From the NCBI RefSeq assembly GCF_020509005.1, contig NC_063018.1:372001-436000 (forward strand): DNA of 64,000 nucleotides. The letters run 5' to 3'. The notes under the pieces are model-generated. The model made no database searches and was not told where the DNA came from. It saw only the letters and a program-made list of their open reading frames with translations. Source of the stretch: Fulvia fulva. Taxonomy: Eukaryota > Ascomycota > Dothideomycetes > Mycosphaerellales > Mycosphaerellaceae. The position numbers and the translations under genes are program-made. Shown piece after piece: positions 48,200-60,100 of the stretch (positions within the stretch are counted from its first letter, which is position 1; each line of letters starts with the position of its first letter).

Positions 48200-49560
48200 T
48201 CTATCGTAGGGCCGGCGTCGCTAGCGTAGCTACCGGTAAGGGCGCGCTACCTCCGTAGAGGCGGAACATCGTCGTATTAAGGCGCGTCTATCCGAGGCCC
48301 TAAGCCCGGGGATTAGTAAGCGCTAGTCGGCCTACCCCGTATATTAAGCGTCTATCGCGATTTAGCCGCCTCTTCTTACTCCTATATATAACTAGCTAGA
48401 AGCCGTCGGCGTCGACTCTTAGATAGTATAGTACTATCGCTATTCCTCCTCTTTCCTAGTATATACCTAGGCGCGCTCCTACCGCCTGTTCCGCTACCTA
48501 CCTCTTTACTCTATATCCGCCTATCTACGCCTTATAGTCCCCGCCGTAGTTAGCGTACTTGTTTATCTTAGGTTAGAGGTATTTACGGGTATTATATACC
48601 TTCGCGTAGTAGCCGTAGTAGGTCTTCTACTAATAATACTTTATAGTATACCTAAATCCCTAGTACCGGAAGTACTAGGTCACTATATAGGTATAGTCGT
48701 GCTTCTTAACGTAGTAGTACGAGTAGGCTAGGACTAGTCCTTTCTCTATAGCCTAGATCCTCTAACTATTATACTTAAACGTAAGTATAAGCGACGAGTA
48801 TTTCCGCTCTATTCGTTCCGGCTTCTTTAGCTAGTACGCCCGGGTAATAACGAGGCCTAGGATAGTAGCCTAGTTATTTGTTACGATAGCCTCTCCTATC
48901 GCTACCGGGCTAGTATCTACTAGAAAGGTGTTAACTCGGACACTATATATAAGGGCCTAGTATACTAGCGCGACCGGCGCTACGCTCTTCGCGTTTAGTA
49001 CCCCGACCGCCTAGGCTACGCTCTATAGTAGCGTCGGTCTCCCCGCTATAGTTACGAGCGTATAGCGTACGTCTCTACTCTTTAGCTTCTAGGCTATAAT
49101 AATGTCTTGTCTAATAGCCTAGCGCGCCTACTCTACGGGGCGTTAGTACGATAGTACCGCTACCCGCTCTCTTTCTTTACGTTTGTCTATATATATCGTG
49201 ACCTCGCGCTAAACTAGCCTAACGTAGTACGTTAGTTACTCTACGGCTACTATAGCCGCTTAGGTATATATCGCCGGCCTAGCTCTTCCTAGCGCCTAGA
49301 TCTCCCGTAGGAGGTCCGCGTTTATTACTTCCTTTACTAGCGCTAGCGCCTTCGTCGCTAGTAGTAGCTCCTAGATTGCTTTAGCTAAGCTCTCGAGGAG
49401 GCTACGGATCGCGCGTTCGTAGAGTAGATTAGCGCTCGCGAGAGTAGCTATAATTTCGTATATAATCACGGTATATTTTACCGTATCTATACCGTGTTTT
49501 ATATACTAGTTCTTCTAGTTCGTAGCTTATAGTTATTATAGTCGTTATAGTAGATAGTCT
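48200..49560 (-). pseudogene. LINE-2 ORF1 (Gag-like, zinc knuckles), RIP-broken
   Basis: Around 48590-48640 the minus strand reads KTYYGYYAKVYNTRKY, a knuckle with Cys and His changed to Tyr. Upstream Arg/Lys- and Ala-rich sequence fits a LINE ORF1. The start is not identifiable. Confidence 0.6.
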
Positions 49561-49866
49561 CCGTGTTTCGTTTCTCCTAGGCGCGTCGTCGCTCCGCGCG
49601 TTTCCCTTCGTTCGCCGCCTTTCGAGGGCGCTCTTTACTTTTACGACGCTATCGCCCCTTCGTTTATTATCGTATTCCGTTAAGAGACTCCGTAGATAAG
49701 TAACTTCCTAAGATTTGCGTTATACTAATAGCCGGACGAAAGTACTAGCGTTACCCGGAGGAGAAGCGAGAGCTAGAGGGCCTAATAAGTAAGGAGCTAG
49801 TAGATAGGATTAGCTAGAAGGAGATAGTAGGAGCTAGTATTAAGATATAGTATCTTAAAGGGATTT

Positions 49867-50084
49867 TGTTAAACAGGTACGAGTTGCGCAGCAGTGGAAG
49901 ACGGCGGATCACACAAAAGACGAAGAAGGACCCAATGGGATAGCGTGTATCTACATACAGTATCGCTGGTGTTGGTGTAGGTGTTTCAGGAGGGACAGCT
50001 GTACTCGGGACTTGACTAGCAAGCCCTGATTACTAATCCCCCTAAGCACTCAATGTTGACCCTATGACCTGCATATTCTCAACA
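49867..50084 (-). repeat. Copia-B1 3' LTR
   Basis: 218 bp, TGTTAAACAGG...TTCTCAACA; no difference seen from 54982-55199. The polypurine tract GAGTGGGAG (minus strand) abuts it. Confidence 0.95.
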
Positions 50085-50118
50085 CTCCCACTCAGGTCAG
50101 AAGGTCTCAAACAATCCC

Positions 50119-53100
50119 TTATACAAGCTAGAGCTGCCTCACAAAGTTTTGAAACTGCTGGCCATTGAGGGGCTTAGTCAGCCTATCAGCAACTATGTCC
50201 TTTGTGTGGCAGTAATCCACTGCAATCTTCTTTTGCCACTAGAGATTCCTGACATAGTAGTATGCCACATCAATATGCTTTGACCTGTCATGGACATGGG
50301 CATTTTTGACAAAGGTCAAAGCTGCTTGGTTGTCACCCATAAGCTTCACGGGTCTTAGCTCATCAACAGTACTGCTTGCCTTCATCCTAGGTTGGAATGA
50401 ACACTCTCCAACCAGGTCAGGACACCTCATCTCTCTAAGGACTGAAGCAAGAAACTGTGACTACTTAGCTGCTGCATTCATGGCCATGAACTCAGCCTCC
50501 ATTGTTGATGTGGCAACAGACTTCTGCTTCCTACTCATCCAGGACACAGGTGATCCACAAAGGAACCACACATGTCCAAGGATTGAGACTCTGTCTGCCT
50601 TGTCTATAGCATAATCAGAATCTGAGTATCCCTGGAGAATACCTCCTCCTCTTCTGTACATCAAGCCCAGGTCTGGGTATGATCTCAGATATCTGGAGAG
50701 TTTCTTCAAGGCTCTAAGATGTTGCTTTGAAGGGTCAGCAACATATGAGCTGATTCTTCCAAGGGGGAAAGCAAGGTCTGGCCTTGTCATTGTCATTGGC
50801 CACATCCAGGTACCATTGCAACTCTGGTACTCCTGTTTGTTGCACCTCTCATCTATAGTAGCTGAAGGTCTCAGATCCTCATAGCTGTCCATAGGTGAGA
50901 GTGTGGGTGTGGCCTTCTCTGGAGAGATGCCCATCTTGGCAAGGTTAGTTCGGATGTAGTGTCCTTGATCAAGCTTTACAGTACCTTGGGACCTGTTTCT
51001 TGTAATCCTCATTCCAAGGATCTTCTCAGGTTCCCCAAGATCTTTGATCTTGAACACTCTTCTAAATTCAGCCTTGAACCACTGAACATCTGACAGCTTT
51101 GGAGCTGCAATGGGGATGTCATCCACATAGGTGAGGACCATGATGTCTCTTCCTCTGTGGATGAGTAGGCATGGATCCACCTGGGACTAGGTGGATCCAA
51201 TCTGTTCTAGCTTAGCAACACAGAGCTTGTTCTAATCTCTAGCTGCTTGCTTCAGTCCATACAGGCTTCTAAGGACCTTGAAGACCATATTTGGTGGAAT
51301 TTCGACACCTGGGGGTGGGATCATGTAGATGTCTTCAAGAAGGCTGCTTTCGGTGAAAGCATTGTTCACATCCACCTGGTGCATCTCAAGATCTCTCTCA
51401 CATACTACAGCCATGAAGACCCTAAGGGTATCATGCCTAACAGTAGGTGCAAAGGTCTTTTCAAAGTCAACACTATATTTCTGTGAAAACCCTCTTACAA
51501 CCAGTCTTGCCTTGAACTCTTCAATGGCTCCACTGATCATTCTTTTCACATCAAAAACCTACTTAGATGTAACCAGGTTTGCACCCCTTGGTGGTACAAC
51601 TGGATCCAAGGTGTTGTTGCTTCCTAAGGCAATAAGTTCTTTCTGGATTGCCTCTTTCCACATATGTCCCCAATTGGGGTCTCCCACTGCCTCCTTATAG
51701 GACTTTGGGATTAGCACTTCCTGCTGATAGGCTATGGCGTGCCTAACAGCAGCAAATGCATATCCCTCCACATCATTCAGGATTTCCTCAACCCAGCTCA
51801 TAGCTAGATCAAGATGAAACATCTGAGCAATCAATGCCCTATGATGCTTAGCTTCATGCTCAGCAGAGCCATCATCTTCATCCCCTCTTGACCTCTTGTT
51901 GCCTACAAGCTGAGGTGACTGTTGAGGTTGATCCTCCTGAACAAGTTCCTCTTCCTTTTCTTTTCTTGGAGTCCCCTCTACTCCAATCTTCTGGTACTCT
52001 CTAATGTCTTTTGGAGGTTGAGGAAGTTGCACAAACAGAGGCTTTGCTTGGAGCTGCTGTGGCTGCATTGATGAACTGGAGACCTAAGTAGGAGGTCTTC
52101 CAACGGGGTTTCTCTTTAGGGCTCTGCTTGACTAGTTTGTGAAGGTGATGCCAAGATCTATATCACCCCCCTTCTCATTCTCAAACCAGTCAACTTGCCC
52201 GTGTGTTTTGATGGCTTTTATGTCAGGCTCCTAGAAGAGCCATTGCTTTGTGGTGTTCTCTATATAGCCAACAAAGACAACTTCTTTACCCCTATTCATG
52301 AGCTTGTCACTTCTCAAGCCTTGAGGTTGGGATCTCGGGTCTATATAGACCACTGCTTTACATCCCTAGACTCTTGAATGGTCAACTGATAGTACCTGGC
52401 CAGTGAAGGCTTCTTCTGGTGAAAGAGTAGTACTATCTATCATTGGTCCATTTGGAAGTCTGTTTCTGACCATAGTTTGAGCAATAAGGGCCTCTAGCCA
52501 GAATTTAACTGGCATATTTGAGTCCTCAAGCATAGCTCTCACTGTATTCTCAGAGGCTTGGATTGACCTTTCCACAGGTCCATTCTGAAGTGAGTTGTAG
52601 GCATCAGTTGTGTCCATCTGAATGCCAAACTCCTTCTCCCACTGTTTTAGCAAGGAAAGAATTTCCCTTGCACTATCGCTACGGATTGCAGATAGAAAAC
52701 ACCTTGAGCTGTTCTCTACCTGAACCTTCCATTCCTTTAGAGCTGTAGGAGCATCACTCCTAGCCTTCAAAGGGATTACCCACTTCTTCCTTGAGAAGTT
52801 GTCTACAATCTTAAGCCAGTACTTGAAGCCAAGTCTTGAGACTGCACCTTGAAAAGGCCTATAGATGTCAATAGAGATGAGGGCCAGCCTCTCTCCTTTC
52901 CTCTCTGTAGCAGGTCCTTTGAACTTCCTCATGTTTGCAAGGGAGCAGACCTTGCAGTTCTGGTGTTCAGAAGGAACAGGAATGGGATCTTTCTTGTCAG
53001 TGACTCTATACAGGTTTCTTAGCAGTCCCTTGCCAAGGTGTGCACATCTTCTATGCTATAGCTCCCACTGGTCCTGGGACTCAGTGGCAGTCATAGCCTG

Positions 53101-54486
53101 TTCCAATTCACACTCAAAATGTGTACCTAACTTGGACAGATCCAAGTCATGCTCCTATAGAGAGGCATATGCTTGAGGCATAGCTTCAAGCTGCTCTGAA
53201 ACACTTTGAATGAATGGAACACCCCCTCTCAGCTTTGTCTGGACAACAGGTTTTCCAGGAAGGGATTTGAGGGTGAAACTGGGCGGTTGGACAGCAAACT
53301 GTTGGCTGAACTGATTCCAAGAGACAAGGCTAACTCCAAGGCCAGGAACAAACAAAACATTCTTCAAGACAATCTGCTTCCCAGAAGGACCACCCATCAC
53401 TGCACTCCCCTCATGTGTGGCATGTAGGTAGCCACCCCCAACCTTGATCCACTTCCTCTTCTGAAGAGGTTTCAGGGTCCTGAAAAGTGAATCCTGGTCA
53501 GTCATATGGGATGAAGCACAAGAGTCAAGCAACCACTCTGAGGAGGGGTACTTGCTTTTGGCTTCCACAGTTGAATGGGCAACCTCATCAACTTCATCAT
53601 CCTCTGATGGTGTCTCAGGGTCTGATAAGTCTTCCTGGGTTGCACAGGCTCTTCCTTGTAAGGTCCTTCATCACCACTAGGATGTCCCTCAGGCTTGGGG
53701 ATGGGGACCTCGTTCTCGGTGGTGATGATTGTCTCTTTGCAACAGAGGTGTTTCCTCTGTTGAGCTTGTCCTTCCTGACAGCATGCTTGGCTCCAGAGAG
53801 GTGTGGGCAATCCTTGATCACATGATCACCATCACAGAGATGGCAGGTGATCTTGCCCTGGAAACCTCTTCCTACAAACATTGCTGTTTCCTTGGATGCA
53901 ACTTCCAGCCTGGATTCATGTGACTCAAGCAGTTGTAGACAATCTTCATATGACAGTCCTGGCTAGGCCAGGATAGTGTTCTTGGTCCCAAGATACACCT
54001 CAGGCAGGGCTTGAAGCAGATGCTTCAGCTTCCTTGTAGGCTCTCTGTAGTGAGCCTCTGCTGGGTCAACTTCAGCAATCCTTCTTACAAGATTGCCAAG
54101 GTGGACCCAGGCCTGTCTGATGGTCATGCCATCTATCATTCTGAAGTTGATCAATTCTTGAACAACTGTCATTGTATATGCAGCATGAACCTTGCTGTAC
54201 TTTGCCCTCATCTTGAGCCAGATCTCTCCAGCTTGTCTCATCTATTTGCTTTCCTCCTAACTGGACTGTATCTTGACTCTTCAAGTCCAGGTAAGGGATC
54301 TGATGACTCAGATGGTGTTGAGGAGCTGGGTGTGCTTGATAATAGATGGCCTCCATCTACAACCCAAAGCACATCTTGAGCTTCAAGATGGTCTTGTATC
54401 AATGAGAACCATGTCCTCTAGTTGTCCTTGGTTAGGATAGGTGCTGCTCTCCTCCTACCAAGGGTGCTGTGTCCGGTTTCCTCCAT
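50119..54486 (-). pseudogene. Copia-B1 gag-pol, many nonsense codons and two frame breaks
   Basis: Starts MEETGHSTLGRRR at 54486 and ends at 50119. Motifs: zinc knuckle CHLCDGDHVIKDC; protease LLDSCASSHMTD; integrase H..H and CKVC, core motif degraded to DIYRPF (DICGPF in B2); NGPVERSIQ; RT with intact YVDDIP; RNase H with VATSTMEAEFMAM. At least 12 in-frame TAG codons replace Trp or Gln seen in B2 or A1. The frame breaks near 54240, and again near 53600 where a 50-base deletion relative to B2 removes a Lys/Ser/Arg-rich linker. From 53568 downward one frame holds, interrupted only by stops. Not functional. Confidence 0.9.
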
Positions 54487-54702
54487 GCTTTTATATATAG
54501 GACAGGATGGCTGCCTACAGAAGAAAGGTATTCGTTCGTACGCGATCGGATCGATAGGAGGTGAACCGAACGCGAGGTTGATAGTGGAGAGAATGGCTGT
54601 CCACAAGAGAGCGAGGAAAGTCGGTCGTAAGGATCGTGTTTCTGAGACACTGTCTGTAGCTCTCTCAGGGGAGGGTGTTCTGAGACACTACGGCTCTCTC
54701 AG

Positions 54703-54924
54703 ATGGAACAGTTAGTCGATGCGAACGCGATGTCCGGAGAGCGACTCTTCTCAGTAAGCTCGCCCACTTGTCTGAGGTATTGGCACAGGCTCCCTGACTC
54801 GGAGTCTGACAGTGCGTCACTAGGCTCTTTCACGTCTTATATGCACCTACAGCGCGGCTGTAGCTTCCTGTGCAATGCGGGTGCGGCCTCCAGTCTGCCT
54901 TCCTTTTGTTCTGAAGAGGAATAA
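54703..54924 (+). other. Antisense open stretch in the Copia-B1 leader
   Basis: A 73-codon ATG-initiated frame antisense to the element ends shortly before the primer site. The same reading, longer at the N-terminus, exists in B2 at 56717-57010 on the opposite strand; residues differ at only a few positions and neither has an internal stop. No known domain. It may be chance; see findings. Confidence 0.25.
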
Positions 54925-54966
54925 CTCCAATACGACTTTGTCGAGGGTGAAACACCGAGTTGCTAA

Positions 54967-54981
54967 CCCGGGCTCATAACC
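54967..54981 (-). other. Primer binding site of Copia-B1
   Basis: CCCGGGCTCATAACC, the anticodon-arm sequence of initiator tRNA-Met, adjacent to the 5' LTR and identical to the Copia-A1 site. Confidence 0.8.
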
Positions 54982-55199
54982 TGTTAAACAGGTACGAGTT
55001 GCGCAGCAGTGGAAGACGGCGGATCACACAAAAGACGAAGAAGGACCCAATGGGATAGCGTGTATCTACATACAGTATCGCTGGTGTTGGTGTAGGTGTT
55101 TCAGGAGGGACAGCTGTACTCGGGACTTGACTAGCAAGCCCTGATTACTAATCCCCCTAAGCACTCAATGTTGACCCTATGACCTGCATATTCTCAACA
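54982..55199 (-). repeat. Copia-B1 5' LTR
   Basis: 218-bp partner of 49867-50084. Confidence 0.95.
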
Positions 55200-55410
55200 G
55201 ATTTAATAATTAGGAAGTGATCTAGTAGCCTAAGGTATCTATAATAACTTAGCTTATAGGAAGATACCTTCTCTCTCCTTTAGCTTAGATAGATATCTAA
55301 TATAATTAATATATTAGTTCCTAATATATTGCTATATACTCGTACTACTAGTAAGTTAAAGATTAATCTCTTACTCTAATCCGCTACTCTTAAATCGTAC
55401 CTATTCAATA

Positions 55411-55772
55411 GGATCGACTAATAACCTAGCCTTATCTTTACGGATATAACTTTAGCGTACTAATAAGCGTAAAAGTTACTAGTAGGCGTAATATAGCTAC
55501 TAGTAGCTATAAATACTAAAGATAATAGTAGCGCTAGGGTAAGCGCCTACTATTTACCGGTACGTCGCTAGTACTACTATTAATATATATTTCTCGGATT
55601 CCTATTAGCTAATAGAGTAAAGGCGAGAAATACCCCTATTACTAGTAGTAGCGCGCGTATACGATAAAAGAACGGCGCGACTAATTAGAAGGTAAGAAAT
55701 ACCTATATATACTACTAGAAGACTACTATAATACTATACTACCTTATTAGTATATTACCGCTACCTTTATAT
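55411..55772. other. RIP-mutated non-coding DNA between Copia-A2 and the Fot1 element
   Basis: TpA-rich DNA with no recognisable motif. The five bases after the Copia-A2 LTR (ggatc) cannot be tested against a partner because the other end of that element is missing. Confidence 0.5.
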
Positions 55773-55845
55773 TATAACGTACTTTACTACCGAGCGGGCT
55801 ATACTACCGAGCGGGCTACTTTTACTAAGAACTATACCACTTCTA
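55773..55845. repeat. Left terminal inverted repeat of the Fot1 element
   Basis: It matches the complement of 62293-62365 at all but two or three positions. Inside lie two tandem copies of the 17-mer TACTACCGAGCGGGCTA, probably duplicated transposase binding sites. Confidence 0.88.
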
Positions 55846-55899
55846 CTTTAATTACGACGGTATCTTAACACGACGACATCCTATAGAATCGTTACTAGG

Positions 55900-56441
55900 A
55901 GGACAATTCCTCTTTAGATTCTTTACTATCTAGCGAGTCTACGAAATAGGTACGTACGTTATGCTCCAACTCGCTATATCGCTTATAGCGTCGTAGCCTT
56001 AGTACTAGCCGAACACTATCTAGCGACTCTCTACTCACTTCCTACCTCCTAGTATCCTCTAGAGGTATTAATTACGACGCCTTATCAAAGGTGAGAGACC
56101 CTCTAGACTAAATATACTTACGCTTTCGTGCTTTCCGCTATATAAGGGCCTCGTTAGACTTACGTAGCTTACTAATCTCGCTTCGTATAAGAGCTATCTA
56201 ATACGCTATCTCTCTACTCCCTCTCTATTGCCCTATAAAACGACCTTCCTCTTTCTACTACGCCTTTCTAAACCCCTAACGACGCTCTAAGACGTAATGA
56301 CACCTATTATAAACCCTATCTCGTCGAAGCTATAGGTGTCCTAGTTAAGGATGCTATACTTCTTCTTTATATTACGTATAAGTAAGAACTACTTCTCGAT
56401 AACGTCTAGATCTTCTATTAGGGCTCGCTAACGATCGTATC
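55900..56441 (-). pseudogene. Fot1 transposase, DDE start and C-terminus with central deletion
   Basis: From 56441 downward the minus strand reads YDR.RALIEDLDVIEK, then DTYSFDEIGFIIGVITS, the first catalytic Asp region of Fot1-type DDE transposases (YNFDETGF in the family), then a GNRE segment. The next recognisable text, ALIRSEISKLRKSNEALI and RKARKRKYI, belongs to the C-terminal basic region. The central catalytic core with the other two acidic residues is missing. RIP-type stops occur. Confidence 0.75.
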
Positions 56442-56659
56442 TGTTGAGAATATACAGGTCATAGGGTCAACATTAGGTGCTTAGGGGGATTAGTAATCAG
56501 GGCTTGCTAGTCAAGTCCTGAGTACAGCTATCCCTCCTGAAACACCTACACTAACACCGGCGATACTGTATGTAGATACACGCTATCCTATTGGGTCCTT
56601 CTTCGTCTTTCGTGTGATCCGCCGTCTTCTACTACTGCGCAACTCGTACCTGTTTAACA
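56442..56659 (+). repeat. Copia-B2 5' LTR
   Basis: 218 bp, TGTTGAGAATAT...TGTTTAACA. Confidence 0.95.
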
Positions 56660-56674
56660 GGTTATGAGCCCGGG
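56660..56674 (+). other. Primer binding site of Copia-B2
   Basis: GGTTATGAGCCCGGG starts at the first base after the LTR and is complementary to the initiator tRNA-Met anticodon arm. Confidence 0.8.
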
Positions 56675-57163
56675 TTAGCAACTCGGTGTTTCACCCTCGA
56701 CAAAGTCGTATTGGAGTTATTCCTCTTCAGAACAAAAGGAAGGCAGACTAGAGGCCGCACCCGCCTTGCACAGGAAGCTACAGCCGTGCTGTAGGTGCAT
56801 ATAAGACGTGAAAGAGCCTAGTGAGGCACTGTCAGACTCCGAGTCAGGGAGCCTGTGCCAATACCTCAGACAAGTGGGCGAGCTTACTGAGAAGAGTCGC
56901 TCTCCGGACATCGCGTTCGCATCGACTAACTGTTCATTCTGAGAGAGCCGCAGTGTCTCAGAAACCCCCTCTGCTAAGAGAGTTACGCTACAGTGTCTCA
57001 GCACCAACACTATCCTTACGGCCGACTTTCCTCTCTTTCTAGTGGATAGCCATTCTCTCCACCATCAACCTCGCGTTCGGTTCACCTCCTATCGATCCAA
57101 TCGCGTACGACCGAATACATCCTTTTACCTGAGGGCAGCCAACCTGTCCCTTAACTTACAAAA

Positions 57164-60100
57164 ATGGAGAACGAGACTGGGTTCATAAGAAAGAGAGTAG
57201 CACCTCTTCTGACAAGAGAGAACCACGAAACATAGTTCAAGCCGATGAGAATACACCTAGTATCAAAGCAGGTTGACTAGGTCCTCGAAGACATCATTAC
57301 GGACATTCCCGCTGCAACCCCATCTATAGCGACACCCTCTGCATCATCGGAGTCATCCCTTCCTTTAGATCAAGCGATAAGGAAGGCATCGTACAGACGG
57401 CACAATGCAACGGCCCTATATAAGATGTACATCTGTCTGTCGACAGATGATCAAGAGATGACATACGAGATCCGGCATGCGAAGGAGTTGTGGGAATGGG
57501 CTGAAGCCAAATATAAGAGAAGACTTCTGGCTACTGGAAGAAGTTTGCTTCAGCAATACACCAATTTCGTGATGACAGAGTACCAGTCAATAGATGACGC
57601 ATGGCAGGAGCTTAGCTCAATTGCAAGGAGGGCTGTTTCAATCTCGCCTCAGTTCCAAGACATCAAGACTGAGGACAGAAAGATCCAGCAACTCTTAGCA
57701 GCTCTGCCAGACTCATTTGGCTCAATTCGCGATGCAATTGATGCCCAGGTGAATCTCTCACCACAAGACATTCTTGCAATTCTTAGGGAGAAGCAAGAAT
57801 CAATGATTCATCAAGGGACAGCTATGTTCGCTAAGAAGGGTTTCCAGGGCAAGCTCACGTGCCATCTCTGCAATAGTGACCATTTTATGAGCAAGTGCCC
57901 ACACCTTTCTGCAGCTCAGCAGGCTGTTAGGAACAAGGACAAACTAGCTAGGGTTACCTACCCTGCTAAGAGACAACCGTCACCACCTCGTAGGAGGTCA
58001 TCATCACCAAACCTTCGTGATGTCCTCAAGGTGATGACGGACCTTACAAAGCAGATGAAGGAGAGCCGCAAGCCAAAGGCCTCCTCTAGTAAGAAGCCTG
58101 CAAGGGCCCGTGCGACCCAGGAAGACGCATCAGACTCTGAGATACTATCAGAAGATGATGATGTTGATGAGGTTGCCCATTCCACTGTGGAAGCCAAGGG
58201 CAAGTACCCCTCGTCCGAGTGGTTGCTTGACTCTTGTGCTTCATCACATATGACTGACCAAGATTCACTATTCAGGACACTGAAGCCTCTTCAAAAGAGG
58301 AAGTGGATCAAGGTTGGGGGTGGCTATCTACAAGCTACACATATAGGAAGTGCAGTAATGGGTGGTCCTTCTGGAAAGCAAATTGTCTTAGAAAATGTCT
58401 TGTTTGTTCCTGGCCTTGGAGTTAGTCTTGTTTCTTGGAATCAGTTCAGCCAACAATTTGCTGTCCAACCACCCAGTTTCACCCTTAAATCCCTTTCTGG
58501 AAAACCTGTTGTCCAGACAAAGCTGAGAGGGGGTGTTCCATTCATTCAAAGTGTTTCAGAGCAGCTTGAAGCTATGCCTCAAGCATATGCCTCTCTACAG
58601 GAGCATGACTTGGATCTGTCCAAGTTAGGTACACATTTTGAGTGTGAATTGGAACAGGCTATGACTGCCACTGAGTCCCAGGACCAGTGGGAGCTATAGC
58701 ATAGAAGATGTGCACACCTTAGCAAGGGACTGCTAAGAAACCTGCATAGAGTCACTGACAAGAAAGATCCCATTCCTGTTCCTTCTGAACACCAGAACTG
58801 CAAGGTCTGCTCCCTTGCAAACATGAGGAAGTTCAAAGGACCTGCCACAGAGAGGAAAGGAGAGAGGCTGGCCCTCATCTCTATTGACATCTGTGGGCCT
58901 TTTCAAGGGGCAGTCTCAAGACTTGGCTTCAAGTACTGGCTTGAGATTGTAGACAACTTCTTGAGGAAGAAGTGGGTAATCCCTTTGAAGGCTAGGAGTG
59001 ATCCTCCTACAGCTCTAAAGGAATGGAAGGTTCAGGTAGAGAACAGCTCAAGGTGTTTTCTATCTGCAATCCGTAGTGATGGTGCAAGGGAAATTCTTTC
59101 CTTGCTAAAACAGTGGGAGAAGGAGTTTGGCATTCAGATGGACACAACTGATGCCTACAACTCACTTCAGAATGGACCTGTGGAAAGGTCAATCCAAGCC
59201 TCTGAGAATACAGTGAGAGCTATGCTTGAGGACTCGAGTATGCTAGTTGAATTCTGGCTAGAGGCCCTTATTGCTCAAACTGTGGTCAGAAACAGACTTC
59301 CAAATGGACCAATAATAGATGGTACTACTCTTTTACCAGAAGAAGCCTTCACTGGCCAGGTACCATCAGTTGACCACTTGAGAGTCTAGGGATGTAAAGC
59401 AGTGGTCTGTGTAGACCCGAGATCCCAACCTCAAGGCTTGAGAAGTGACGAGCTCATGAATAGGGGTAAAGAAGTTGTCTTTGTTGGCTATGTGGAGGAC
59501 ACCACAAAGCAATGGCTCTTCTGGGAGCCTGACATGAAAGCCATCAAAACACACGGGCAAGTTGACTGGTTTGAGAATGAGAAGGGGGGTGATATGGATC
59601 TTGGCATCACCTTCACAAACCAGTCAAGCAGAGCCCTGAAGAGAAACCCCGTTGGAAGACCTCCTGCTCAGGTCTCCAGTTCATCAATGCAGCCACAGCA
59701 GCTCCAGGCAAAGCCTCTGTTTGTGCAACTTCCCCAACCTCCAAAAGACATTAGAGTGTACCAGAAGAGTGGAGTAGAGGGGACTCCAAGAAAAGAAAAG
59801 GAAGAGGAACTTGTTCAGGAGGATCAACCTCAACAGCCACCTCAGCTTGCAGGCAACAAGAGGTCAAGGGGGGATGAAGATGATGGCTTTGCTGAGCATG
59901 AAGCCAAGCATCATAGGGCATTGATTGCTCAGATGTTTCATCTTGATCCAACTATGAGCTGGGTTGAGGAAATCCTGAATGATGTGGAGGGATATGCATT
60001 TGCTGCTGTTAGGCAGGCCATAGCCTACCAGCAGGAAGTGCCAGTCCTAAAGTCCTATAAGGAGGCAGTGGGAGACCCCAATTGGGGACATATGTGGAAA

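Larger units (their letters stand above)
42540..49837 (-). mobile_element. LINE-2: Tad-like LINE inserted in the Copia-A2 LTR, hosting E1
   Basis: Flanked by a 12-bp duplication tgttaagatata (42528-42539) / tattaagatata (49838-49849). The minus strand carries ORF1 then ORF2. The 3' end at the left is a (TTTA)n-type tail on the minus strand. Without E1 it is about 5.7 kb. RIP-mutated, with many nonsense codons. Confidence 0.87.
49867..55199 (-). mobile_element. Copia-B1: Ty1/Copia LTR retrotransposon in the Copia-A2 LTR
   Basis: Two 218-bp LTRs (49867-50084, 54982-55199) that I read as identical, flanked by a perfect 5-bp duplication gattt (49862-49866, 55200-55204). Polypurine tract at 50085-50093 and primer site at 54967-54981 give minus orientation. 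It keeps most CpA/TpG while the DNA around it has lost them, so it is a late arrival. Confidence 0.96.
42528..55410 (+). repeat. Copia-A2 3' LTR, split by LINE-2 and Copia-B1
   Basis: The LTR is in three pieces: 42528-42539, 49850-49866 and 55205-55410. They total 12+17+206 = 235 bp, exactly the Copia-A LTR length. 49838-49849 and 55200-55204 are the second halves of the LINE-2 and Copia-B1 target duplications. This exact sum confirms both nested insertions. Confidence 0.9.

Noticed and set aside
54967..54981. tRNA-Met gene fragment
   Set aside because: Only 15 bases match, always adjoining an LTR; it is a primer binding site and no acceptor or other arms are present.
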